Of a stretch of DNA of 64,000 bases, positions 46,422-57,865 are shown one piece after another. The DNA is from Jackrogersella multiformis (lineage: Eukaryota > Ascomycota > Sordariomycetes > Xylariales > Hypoxylaceae). Under the pieces are notes generated by a model. It made no database searches. It had not been told where the DNA came from and was given only the letters and a program-made list of their open reading frames with translations. Position 1 is the first letter of the stretch. Each line of letters opens with the position of its first letter. The position numbers and the translations under genes are program-made. The DNA lies in NCBI GenBank assembly GCA_902806575.1, contig CADCXD010000005.1, positions 2,852,001 through 2,916,000 of the forward strand, in the 5' to 3' direction.

Positions 46422-48310
46422 TTATCCGTACATATCGCTGCTAGCCGTATGGATAGATGCCATGTCCGTAAATTCCGTCATCCTCCGGCGCCGGTCTGTG
46501 ACGCCGTGCTCTGCCATCTGCGGTTCCTGCCGGTACTCATTCTCCTGATCCGGCGGCGTTCCCGTCCTTAATCCGTATCCGACGTATGATTCCTGCTCCC
46601 ACCGCGGGCCCTCCAGCTCCCTCCTCGCTACGGGGCCCGAGATCTCGAGCCCGATGGACAGCACCTCGTCGCGGTCGTCGTCGCCGCTGTGCGGAGGCGT
46701 GGCGTCCGACGCCGACCGGTCGACCGCTATCCGCGGCGGCACGTATTTGGTCGGCTTCCGGGCCTTGGTGGGGAGCGAGAGCCGGGGCGTGCGCTGAGCG
46801 GGCGGCGGCGGCGGCGGCGGCGGTGGAGGGGGTACGGCGCCTGAGAGGAGGGGGTGGGGTGCTGGTCCGTGGTTGGGGGGGTGGTATGTTGTAGTATGAG
46901 GAGCTCGGAATTGCACCGGTTGTGCTCGTGGTTGCAATTGCGGGGGCGGTGGCGGAGGGAGGACGTCTCTGCCGCTGGTTGATGCGGTGGCTGTCGTGTT
47001 AGGTGCAGCTGGTATCGTCGAATGCGTGAAAGAGGGTGCTGATGCTGTGTTAAGATAGGCATTTATGGCGTATGCGTCAGGTCTGTTGGATTTGACGACT
47101 GGCGGTGGACTAGGCGTGTCATTTCGCGAGGCATTTCGGCTCGCGACCTGCGGTAGGTATGCTGGGTGGGTAGGCAGGCTCTGCTGGTTCGGATTGTATG
47201 CGTAATTCGGCATCTGGCTACTCTGCACTGCCTTCTCCGCCCGGTCGTAGTAGTCAGCATTGTTGGTATAAGATTGTTGAGCCCTTGGCCCCCACTCGCT
47301 CGGTATCGAGCCCATCCCATTCCCATGGTAGTGCGGATAGCTGCCGACGAGAGGCGGCGTGATGGACTTGCTGCGCCCATTTTGCGAGTCGAGGGTTTTG
47401 CCGTAGAGGTATTTCTGCTTCCGGTGGTAGACCCAAAACAACCCCGTGCCTCCGAGAAACAGCAACGTAGCCCCAATGGCAATGCCGACGATCGCTCCAG
47501 TGGTCATGGTCGTGTGGGACGTGTCATCCGAGGCGGCAGTCTGGTTTTGGGGGGCGGCGGTGATGTTCACTTGGAATTGCGTGAACAATGACCCACTAAG
47601 GCCGATGAGGTCCCCGGGCCGGGGCTTCTGCTCACAACCCGCTTGCAGTGCGGTGAGAACTGTTATAATAATTTAGCTAGAGTTATCTACAAGTGCAAAA
47701 CTTCGGTATCATACAGTTTGATATGTAAAACTGGTTGGAGCTGGATCGAAAGCACTGGACACAATATTGTAGTTGCGAACCGGAGAACGCACCGCCATCG
47801 GCAGAACAGTAGTCGAGCTGAGTCCCGTTGGCGGGATTCAGATTTCCAACTTCCAAGGCTTGCTTGAGAGGCCGACAAGCATAGTCGATATCACAAGGAG
47901 ACGATATAGTTTTAGTCGCATTCGGAAACCCGTAGAGGCACACGTCAACGGAATATCGTAAATTGTCTTGCAGAAGTTAGTACGTCGACTCGCACATCTT
48001 ACGACAGTGATCAATCTGCCGTACACAAATACCAAGAAACATCGTTCTCTCCATCGCTCATTGCATGACTCTCTTGCAAACACTCGGCACAATTCTTAAA
48101 CCGGATGCCACTAGCTGTTGTCGAGTAGTCCTGATCATTGCATACGATATCCGACGAATTCGTTGATGATGCATTTCGATCTTGCACATCGCCTTCGGGA
48201 TCGTCTGAACAGACAGCTGCGCATGTTGACCCTGGTGTAATTTGTAACGCTAATGTCTTTGGTCGGAAGAATAGAAGACATATAACTATGATGAGGAGAC
48301 TCGAGGTCAT
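46422..48310 (-). CDS. Single-pass membrane protein, Cys-rich ectodomain (paralogue A)
   Basis: Three exons on the minus strand, 48025-48310, 47715-47966 and 46422-47659, giving 591 aa. A signal peptide (LLIIVICLLFF) precedes an ectodomain of about 200 residues with two similar halves, each having CxxC plus an aromatic/Leu-Asn string: NCAECLQES with YLYNLRYSVDVCLY, and YCVQCFRSS with YISNFLTALQAGC. One membrane helix follows (GAIVGIAIGATLLFLGGTGLFW), then basic YHRKQK. The cytosolic tail of about 350 residues is Ser/Pro/Tyr-rich and contains a run of eleven prolines near residue 490, followed by SLPTKARKPTKYVPPR. It shares domain order and two intron positions with the gene at 60461-61866. 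A surface sensor or wall protein is plausible; no known family is recognised. Confidence 0.8.
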
Positions 48311-51258
48311 GTCGTAAATGAGAAGCGGCGAGGAAGGGATTAAGTTAGGCGAAAAAGGGGGTGCCGACTTGATGATTCGATCATCGCACTAGCTATTCAC
48401 CAACCACAATATCGACTATATGAGGGATATCTAGTATGGTTCTAAGCAAACAGTGGCTCCGGAAAAGGGTATGAAGAAGACCAAACATAAGTCTGAAGAT
48501 ATACTTGGATCTAGGTAAGGGCCATCTGTATGTACATATAGATTAAAAACTACATCTCGACCTTGGCCGAAAGTCACCATATGCAAGTCAGGCGGCTCCG
48601 GAGCGTGGACTACAACAGCCCACCTGAGATCTTGAAAAGCCAACGTCGTAGAAGCGCATGTGTAGCCGTGGAGTTGTTTCCCATTATAGCACCAATTGTT
48701 GTTAGTTCCAATGAAGAGAAAACACTAGACCAATCAGGTTCGAGTATAGAAGATGACCAACAAGACATCCCAGCCATTCGATTTCATGACCATCCAATAG
48801 GAAGAAATTGGCAACTCCACGAAAGGCGCGAAGACAGATTTTACAAAGCGAGGGAGCCATAAATTCGACTTCAAAAACTGCAAGTTAAGTCCGGGGAGGT
48901 CGAGACGAGCGGACAGGGGTGAACGGCCAAAACGCGACGTGAGTGGCCTCGCAGACGCCGGCCAGAGCAGCGGCCATGGCCATCCGCACAATGAAACTTC
49001 GGGCCAATCATATCTAACATACAAGGAAGACGCCGGTGGATCGGCGTCTGCAAGAAGCTTGATTTAAAAGGAGAGGTTGCTCGAATACTCCAAATGTTAA
49101 ATACCTAGGCCCAATTTACTACCTAGCAGCCTAGGTATGATCGAGAACCACTGAAGGGCAATACAGTATGATATAGCATAATACAGGAAAGCGATCGCCT
49201 TGCCTAGGTACACACCTGGGCACTTATTAGTGCTTAGTTCAAAACCACCATAAGACTTGCATCTTCCGAGAACTGAAGAGCGAAGAAACACGAAAGAAAA
49301 TAGAGAAAAACTTGGAGAAAAAATAGAAGAAAGAATATAGACAGCCCGCAGTTCAGCTAACCCGCTCTTCCGCCTGCTGCTAACGTGGTAAACGAGGTTG
49401 CAGCAACGGCGCTTGCCATGCCTTGGTCTTCGACAGGGGCGCCAAGAACATCATATGCAGTCATTACCTACCGGAAATGCAGCAATAGTGACTGTGGCGT
49501 GCAGGCAGGTCTGCAAGTGTGCCCAATCAACTTGCTGTCGCTTCCCAGGCTGCCAGGACGATTGAGAAGAACTTCGAAGAAATCTAAGACATCGCTTTGA
49601 TCGCTCTACATACATAGAGCTCCAATGAGATCACGTGATCGACCAGAGCTAGCCTGGACTATGCTAACTGTATTGGTACTAGCAGCTTGAGAAGCTACAG
49701 GTAGGCTAGGTAGTATGGACATTTTAAGTAGAAAACCCCTGTATTTTAGGACATCTGTATTCCGTATCCTTTACAACATCCAATCCACGATGAAATCTAA
49801 CAGACAATCTTGATGACAGTACAATCTACCTCTTTATATACCTAGGTACCTAGATATTTCGGCATTTAAGGTACCATAAATAGATTCTGCATTAACAGAA
49901 AATCTTCAAAGTGTCAATTGTTTGCAATAGCTTCACCCACCACCCGTACAACCCGAGAGCATGTTGTGATACTCACAGTTTGCCTGCCTACATACCTACA
50001 TAGGTAGACTAGGAGGTAGGTACATATTTCCACCAAGCTTGAATAGGCGCCTGCCAGGTGGCAAGGTGATGTCATGCGTTCTAAAGGACTATACGAGCAG
50101 TTGATCATTCGGTATTGCGTGTCTCGTGCACTCAGTTGACTTAAATTAAGTCCTCAGAGCTATCAACTTGCTACTCGATATCCCCGCTTATGTTACAGTT
50201 TGGGGTCATATACTGCAACTTGTTTCTGCCTTGTGAATCAGCCGACTCAGACTTCTATAGACAGGGGCATCCAGCCTTGAAGTAGCGTATATCGGTTAAA
50301 GAGTAGGATACCTTATGAGAACCTCTAAGGCTCTTATATCTCTACACCAGGCCTCTGATCTCCTCAGTGTTCCTCAGCTTCCTCATATCGATACAGCCTA
50401 ATAGTAGATAGTGTCAGTCGCCTAGTCTTGCCTCAATACTCCAACAAGGTCCTCGTACAAGCTCCTACGGAGACAGGTTAGTTGACGCAGGATGACGCGA
50501 GTTGCATCGTACAATCTTATTGCTCCTTGTCATTGGAATAGACTAAGTTCTCGTCGGAAACATTTCTGATAGATAGGTAGTCTCGGGATGTCTGATCTAG
50601 TAACTACCCAGGTACCGACTCAATTATCTCAACATGGATAATCTATGCTCGGCAGCGAATCAACCTGCCTTTCTTTATTCACTAATCTACAACACTGTCT
50701 TTCGATTTACAGATGACATGTTCCTGGTATCCATGTATGCGATCTAGCATGCGGCGATCGAATCTCACATAGATAACTCGCTGTCAGAAGCCGACGGGCT
50801 TATGCTATCGAGGTCCCACGAGATCCCCCTCGGTGAGCTTCCACTGCACTCGGCCTTTAACTAGACCTGACGACGCGGCATTGAAGCAAACAAATGAGTT
50901 TTGCATTTTGTGATCCCCAATTGATGTCTCTAAGGCCGAAAACCTAGACGGGAGACTACTAGGATTAACCGGAAGCGAAACGACTATGTGATCCTTCAAT
51001 ATCATACCGCTTGTCTAGTGTCTCATAGGACCTTGTTGATGTTACGCGTGCTTGCATTTGCGGACGTCTCGCCGTTTGCTTCGAGACTTGATCCCTAGTG
51101 GACACTCGGCAATACTGTCGCCACATCGAGGCGGAGACGACGAAGCTCGGAGAGACATAAGTATAAAAGATCCCGTCTGGTTCAATGCGATTTCAATCCG
51201 GGGCACTGTGACCATAACATCAGATTCTAAGCAGGAGCATTATTTGGTCAGATTCAAG
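48311..51258. other. Long intergenic region
   Basis: Nearly 3 kb without a supported gene. Open frames on both strands at 48430-49020 are short, lack proper starts in some cases and resemble nothing I know. TAGGTA palindromes occur near 49840-49855 and 49995-50025. Confidence 0.4.
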
Positions 51259-52228
51259 ATGAAGCTGTCGTGGTTAAGTCCTTTCGCCTCCCTTATCGGG
51301 CTCACCACCGTCTGTCTGGCAGCATCTGTTCAGCCAGTAGGAGAATGGACGGTGTCCAATGCGAGCCGGACCAAAACCCAGAACAATACACTCTGCACCT
51401 GGCATTTCAACGTGGTCGACTCTAGTCTAAAGAGTAATACAAGCAGCATTTTTAGCTGCGACTTCAACGTAACAGCTGCGGCCGGAAAGGATTGTGGTGT
51501 GGCATCCTTCCAAGATTCTTGCACCGGCAACAGCTCGTTCGCCGTCAACGGCGGACATAGCGACATGGGATTCGTCGTCATCGTTCTTGTGAACAATGTT
51601 CAAGAATCCCAAGCATATTTCGGGTTTTCGGACGGCGACTTGGATACCGCATCGAAGATTTCTCAGCAGACGAAGCCTGCTTATCCTCAGGGACTCACCA
51701 AGCGAAACGAGATGGCGATACGACGACAAGAAGGCGGCGTCAACGCCCCATCTGAGACCAAGTGGAAAGTCGAGAATCTCTTCCGAGGTATGCCATCTAT
51801 CTCAAGTAAGATGTAGCCCTGACGCTGACCTGACATATTTAGACGTCGACATTCATAAGCACCTGGTGACTATAGGTTTTAAGCTCCTAGACGGGAGCCA
51901 GGACGGCGCTCAGTGTATGCTCACTCTAACCCCACCTGAAGGAACCGACATGCAGAGCTGGGAGTGGTATAACCGAGAATGCGAAGGTAGTGGCTACTTC
52001 GCTTCGTGGGGATACATGTCCACCGGCGACGCTGGCATTATGACGATAGTCAAGTAAGTTCCGCCCCTCCCTGCATTTCCTTTTGGCAGAAACATGGTGA
52101 TGAGCTAACACCACCCATGAAGTTCGACCCGGAATGGTCAAGCATTCTTCGGCTTCTCCAATATCAACTCGAGTTCATACCTTGGGGATGCGGGACCGAA
52201 TCCGGTTTCGCCCTGCTCTTGCGGTTGA
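51259..52228 (+). CDS. Secreted protein with two repeated domains and dibasic linker
   Basis: Three exons, 51259-51787, 51843-52053 and 52123-52228, giving 281 aa from the ATG after which a signal peptide follows (WLSPFASLIGLTTVCLAAS). Domain 1 begins with EWTVSNASR and ends with ESQAYFGFSDGDLDTASK. Domain 2 begins with KWKVENLF and ends with GQAFFGFSNINSSSYLGD. Each contains a middle section with Cys and then a strand of aliphatic residues (FVVIVLVNN; GIMTIVNS), so the protein is an internal duplication. The linker has two dibasic sites (GLTKRNEMAIRRQEGG) that Kex2 could cut. Several N-glycosylation sequons are present in domain 1. It belongs loosely to the same type as the 151-aa protein at 43366-43821. 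Function unknown. Confidence 0.8.
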
Positions 52229-54112
52229 GTACGGCTCAGGCGAGACTCGATGGTAAGCTTGGGCGAGATGCGAAGGGGTCTAGCTAGGTTTTTATGTCTG
52301 ATAATAGTACGAGATAGGTAGTAAATCATATCGGTATTCCTCTGGTGACTATTAGGTGACATAGGTCTGGGACCTGCATAGGCGCGCGGCTGCCCTCAAA
52401 AGGGGCTTGGACACTGCAACTAACGTAACTTAGACGAACCAACTACGTAACACTTCTAGGTGTTCCTAATTAAGCACGAAGTATAATTTTCAATTTTAGA
52501 GCACCTTGAAGGGCGATGGTTGACAATCCCTTAAGCGATGTCCTTTCGCCCCCATAACGCAGTTGCCAACCAAAGGTAGCTACCTAGGTAGGTAGGTAGG
52601 TACATAGACACAAATGCCATAAATATCATGTTAATAGTCCAACTGTTATCTATTAGTTATATGAACCCAACATTGAAACTATCCTGGACTTTGTTGGGCC
52701 CTACACAATTCTCGCTTAGGCATACCGCATACAACAACCATTTTCGTCATGGAAGGCTCGGAATTTGCAGTCTAGGGATATAACCAACATCCACGAAGGA
52801 TCAAAACTCATCGCACAACATATACCTCTTATATATGTGAGAGAGGCGTAGTATTCTTTTTATATCTCCTTGATGGTATGATCGCCGCTGTAGCAATGAG
52901 GCGCTATATTGCCGAGACTGCAGTCCAAAGCTCAAACAAGGATACTGAACACCGAAAGGTTATACCTAGTAGTTGATCATCGAAAACCACCTATCTACCG
53001 AACATATCATGAAAATTGGAAATTTATGGGGAGTGATTGATGGAACTGTAGCGACGGCAACAAATTAATGGCCTAAAATGTTACTGGATGACGCCTGCCT
53101 AAGACAATGCCAATGCCTATTATTCCGCTGCAGAAAATATCCCTACCGCAATTAGGTAATGTCGTGTAACTTGACTTGACGTTGTTGGGCGGGAGGGGCC
53201 GCTGATAAGGGGGCCAATAAATTGGGGGCAGCGTCCATGTAAACTGTATGGGGTGCCCAAGGATACGAAGGATACGCATAAGAAGGTACGAAGGTATGGA
53301 TGGAAGGTACCTACATAAGGTATTATATCGGTTAAGGGGGGGGTACCTAAGTACCTCACCGTAGCCGACATCTAAAATCATTCGATTATCGACAGAATTT
53401 TCCTTATATCCCCTTTTTTAAACGCTCATGACACCAACTAGGTAATCACGTCAATAGCTCGCGAGCTTCTAGGCCAAGTGGAGGCACTTGGGCAGGGTCA
53501 GTGATGCGCAGACTTAGGCGCGGGATATCAATGCCTCCATCCAATGTGACCAAAACAGTAGGTCGGCATCGGCAGTGGAGCTTCGATACCTACAATAGTG
53601 TAGGTAGTACGCCTTGTGAGCCTCAGTAGTGCAGATAGGAATCCGGCCGAGTCTCTTAGCCATAGGTATCTAGGTACCCTCCATATGATATATCAATTCT
53701 GGAGAAATGGTACCATGGACTTATGCGGGATACGCAATAGGAGTTAAGTCTACATATTATATGAGACTAACTATATGAGACTAACAACAAAAGCTAACGA
53801 CGCTATTCACGACGCTCTTCTCATAGGTGAATAATATAATTAGCATAGTTCTACAGATCTGTAAGTAATAGGTAGTCCGAATAAGTGGGGTTCTCCATGT
53901 GTGGGTTAACAGCCCTGGAGGTTACTATGTAAACCTCAATGATTTGCTGATGGCCCCTGTCCGCTATTGGAAGAGCGCTAAATGAGCCCTTGTTAGTGGC
54001 TGTGATACACTAGATAACAGAATGATCTAACAGATCCATTGGCCAATTGAGTGGAGTGGATGTGGATCATGGATTCCATAGGGATTTACGTGGAGCTGAA
54101 GAGCCGAAGTAG
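52229..54112. other. Intergenic region
   Basis: About 1.9 kb without a gene. It contains a strong palindromic repeat at 52580-52603 and shorter ones near 53300 and 53665. AT-rich on the whole; nothing else recognised. Confidence 0.45.
52580..52603. repeat. Palindromic TACCTAGGTA-type repeat
   Basis: Reads as CTACCTAGGTAGGTAGGT followed by AGGTAC; almost identical to the unit at 42774-42797. Confidence 0.75.
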
Positions 54113-54864
54113 CTACCTACCACAGCGGCAACTAGTGTTTTTAAAAAACGGTAGTTTTAAGGTTAAAAACCGTTCCATTAAGGTTAATAACCGTTTTTAT
54201 TACTTAATAACTTTTTTCATTACTTTAAAATTATTTTTATTATTTAAAAAGCGTTTTTTATTTTTTTATAATTATTTTTATTATTTTATAAATATTATAA
54301 AATAAATAAATAAATAATTTTACGTATTAAAAATATATATAATTTTAAGATTTTTATTTATATAATTTTTATATATATAATATAAATTAATTAATTAATT
54401 AATAATAATTTAATCGCGTTAAATAAATATTTTTAAATTAATATATTAAATCGTTAATTTAATTAAATCGCGTTAAATAAAAAATAAAATAAATAAATAA
54501 AATAAAATAATTAATTATTTTTATATAATAATATTTTTTTAAATTATAAAAAATTATAAATTATAAATTATCGTTTTAAAATTAATTATCGTTTTAAAAT
54601 TAATTATCGTTTTAAAATTAATTATCGTTTTAAAATTAATTATCGTTTTAAAATTAATTATCGTTTTAAAATTAATTATCGTTTTAAAATTAATTATCGT
54701 TTTAAAATTAATTATCGTTTTAAAATTAATTATCGTTTTAAAATTAATTATCGTTTTAAAATTAATTATCGTTAATATTTAACTGAACCGTTACAATAAT
54801 GTCATGCGTTTTTAAAGTTTAACTACCGTTTTTAGAAACCACCCACCCCCGCTGCGGTAGGTAG
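54113..54864. mobile_element. AT-rich non-coding element with terminal inverted repeats
   Basis: The left end (CTACCTACC, A, CAGCGG, then AAAAACGGTAGTT near 54145) and the right end read in reverse (CTACCTACC, G, CAGCGG, then AAAAACGGTAGTT) form imperfect inverted repeats of about 55-60 bp. The 752-bp interior is extremely AT-rich and has no coding capacity, so a MITE-like element is the best reading. Eleven 18-bp tandem repeats occupy the right half. No certain target-site duplication is visible, so the exact ends are open. Confidence 0.7.
54571..54768. repeat. Tandem array, 18-bp unit, 11 copies
   Basis: The unit TCGTTTTAAAATTAATTA is repeated eleven times with no base differences that I could see, then breaks off after TCGTTAATATTT. 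The internal TTTTAAAATTAATT is itself near-palindromic. There are no spacers, so it is not a CRISPR. Confidence 0.95.
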
Positions 54865-55280
54865 TAAAGGTACCCTAGGTACCTAATGTACTCAATTAAA
54901 TCGACCCCACCAGGCTTATTATGTAGCAGGTACGTATTGTTACCTTGAAGGTAGAAATCCCACCACCTTGGTTCGATCCATCCCGCTCTCGCATACCTAC
55001 CTAGGTATCTATATCATCGCCGTCGTGGATTCAACTTCCGAGTAATACGCTCGACGATAGACGATAGTTTAGTTGTCGCGGGAGCCGGTGGCACTGTCGT
55101 GTCTTGACTACAGTGGAAGTTGCTCTACTAACACCTACGTCATTCGTCATTCGTCATTCGTCTCGAAGCTGTCCTCCCGGCAGATACCAAGACACTTGAG
55201 TTATTCGTTCCGTTGTTACTGTTACTGTTACTGTTATTGTTATTGTTATTGGGTAGCCGGTTAGAGAAGAATTCGCGAAT
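54865..55280. promoter_or_regulatory. Promoter and leader of the Nta1-like gene, with microsatellites
   Basis: Intergenic 416 bp. Two short tandem arrays precede the start codon: a 7-bp CATTCGT unit in about three copies at 55138-55162 and a six-base TTACTG/TTATTG array at 55214-55250. Either lies in the probable 5' leader. Confidence 0.5.
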
Positions 55281-57865
55281 ATGAAGATCGCATGCTTGCA
55301 ATTCGCGCCTCAGGTATTTCAGTGAAGCTAATTTATTATATATTATATTATATATATGGCTTGAGACTAATGTGTGTCAAGGTCGGCGACGTCGACAACA
55401 ATCTTAACCGAGCCGACGCTATCCTGAACAAGGCGAATCCTCAAGACTTAGACCTTCTCGTCCTTCCCGAGTTAGCGGTAACAGGTAAACAGTCGTGGCA
55501 GTACAGAAGGTGACTGGAACATACACTGATCTTCCTATCCTAGGTTACAACTTCCGATCTCTGCGTGACATCTCTCCTTTCCTCGAGCCGACGGGGGCAG
55601 GAATCTCATCTGTATGGGCGAGAACTACTGCGCTCAAATACAATTGTACCACTGTCGTTGGCTATCCTGAAAAGATGGACGTATCTAGACGATGGCCTAC
55701 GTCCCCTGAATACTTTAATTCTGCTTTGATTGTGAACCAAGATGGGGACACGGCTGGTCATTATCGAAAGACGCATCTGTATTATACCGACGAGACATGG
55801 GCTCTCGAGGGATCTGGCTTCTTCAGGGGTCGCCTGCCCGGAATAAATGGCAACGTAGCGATGGGTATTTGTAAGTCTTCCATGGCATATTGCGACTGTC
55901 TACGCCCCATCCCGCTGACTAGGGCTCTCTAGGCATGGACATCAAGTAAGCAACGCAATTGACTAGACGGCATACTCTACTTACCTTTCTCTTAGTCCTT
56001 ATAAGTTCGAAGCCCCCTGGCATGCCTTCGAGTTCGCATTCCATGTCTTAGAATCGAACGCGAATGTAGTCATCCTTAGCATGGCTTGGCTTACTACCGA
56101 AGACTTCGGAGTCTACTCGAGTAAAAGCTCGGAGCCAGATTTAGACACGTTAACATACTGGTTGACGAGATTAGAACCACTCATTCGCGCGGAAACAGAA
56201 GAAGAGATCATCGTGATCTTTGCGAATCGAACCGGGGTAGAAGACAATGCTGTGTACGCGGGCACGAGCGCGGTAATCGGGATCCAGGGCGGAGAAGTCA
56301 ATGTGTATGGAGTGCTCTCACGCGGCGCGAAGGAGCTTTTGGTCGTCGACACCGAGGCAGCCCCTTATGCCAAATTGGTATATCGACCTGAAGGCGGGGA
56401 AACATCAATCGAGACATCCGGTGGCGAACCTCAGATGTCACCAACCGACGCAAAAAGCCAAGGGGGGCAATCGTATTCATCAAATGCCTCGCAAAATCAC
56501 CCAGAGAGGCCAGGTGCACCCGCTGACCCAAACACTGAAGACTCAGAGCCATTCGTAGAATCCGATCGCCGAAGTGTTCCGCGAACCGGACAAGGCTTGT
56601 CTCCAGTCTCCCCTCAATACTTCTGGAAGAAGTTTCCTCTAGGTAACGACTATGATGAGTCGACAGGCAACTCTACGCCCCGAAGTATGGACTTAGATCC
56701 TAATGGTGAATTTTCCGGGCTGGTTGGTAAATTAAGTGACACTGCCGCAACTAGTGAGACCTCACTTAAGCGACCTACTTCAACAAACTCCCGCAACGCA
56801 AGCCGTCATAGGTCTCATAAATCGCAATCTACCAACCCGGCAGATCAACTAGATCAGTCAGTACCGATAGGAGTGACTAGACAGAAGGATCAGAGTGCCA
56901 GAGTAACACCCAAAGGTACGACACCTGACTTTGGACAGGCGATGCTGTCTCCAGACTTGGAAAGGCTGGGTGCAGATCTTATGGTATTTCAAGGAGACAT
57001 GGCTAGCGGGCCGAGGCGTGACAGCCTCATATGTCACGTAGATGAGGAAGACTACGCCGTGCTTCGGAATAGGCGCAAAGAATCAATTAGAAAGAAACAA
57101 AGTAAACCAGATGCGCATGCCGTTCGCTCTGGTTCTCGGAACGCCAAGTCGAATGACTCACCAAGACAGAGAAATGGAAGGTCTCACTCGAGAAGTAAAG
57201 CCTCGAACGAATCGCCGACTTCTCCTCTAGAGACAAGTCAAGGAACACCCTCCCGACCAGCAAGTCGTGGAAGACACCGAAGCGGCAGTACGGCATCGCC
57301 GAAGGGATTGTCAAAGAAGACTTCGCATAGCCGCATAGCTTCAAACGGCGTCCCTCCACCAGGGCCCGGTGAAGTACGGGGGTTGGCTAACGAACCCAGC
57401 CGCTACACTAGACAACAGGGTGAAGGCTCATCCAACGCCGCGTCGCCGTCTCACCGGAACCGACAGGATTCTGCACTGTTACCGAGCAAGGCAACGAGGT
57501 ACAAGAACCCAGAGCCGATGGTTGAACGCGAAGCAACGTTGCCGATCAGGACCGCGAAGCATCACAAAGGATATTCGCGCTCAGCGTTGCCTAAGGGGGG
57601 AGATTCCCCCAAGGAAGCCACCAAGTCGAATCCGAGTAATCACTCCCCTCGGGCTGTGGCAGAGACAAGAGCACCGGCGCCAAAGATCATCCCCGAAAGG
57701 ATTCCACCAACACCCAAGGCCATGATACTCCCCCCCGACTATGACGGCGGTAGCAACCATCAGAGTATGCCTGCGCCGCCAAGAAAACAACAAGTAATCG
57801 GCGTGAAATGCCTTGACCAGAGCACCGAAGTGCGGGCTGAGAGACCAAGGAGTGCGGTGTGGTAG
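55281..57865 (+). CDS. Nta1-like N-terminal amidase with long disordered tail
   Basis: Five exons, 55281-55313, 55382-55484, 55544-55870, 55933-55945 and 55996-57865, giving 781 aa. The fourth exon is only 13 nt yet encodes part of the active site. Residues 1-290 form a carbon-nitrogen hydrolase: Glu41 in VLPELAVTG, Lys121 in HYRKTHLYY and Cys155 in GICMDINPYKFEAPWHAF. The last string is characteristic of the Nta1 group, which deamidates N-terminal Asn and Gln so that proteins enter the Arg/N-degron pathway. The remaining 490 residues are Ser/Arg/Pro/Asn-rich, low complexity and probably disordered, with PPDYDGGSN near the end; yeast Nta1 is about 450 aa, so this tail is an addition. A second gene fused without a recognised domain cannot be excluded. 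Confidence 0.85.

Noticed and set aside
46586..47591. Plus-strand open frames over paralogue A
   Set aside because: Arg/Gly-rich shadows of the proline-rich tail on the opposite strand.
54571..54768. CRISPR-like array
   Set aside because: The repeats are strictly tandem with no spacers, AT-only in large part, and lie in a fungal genome.
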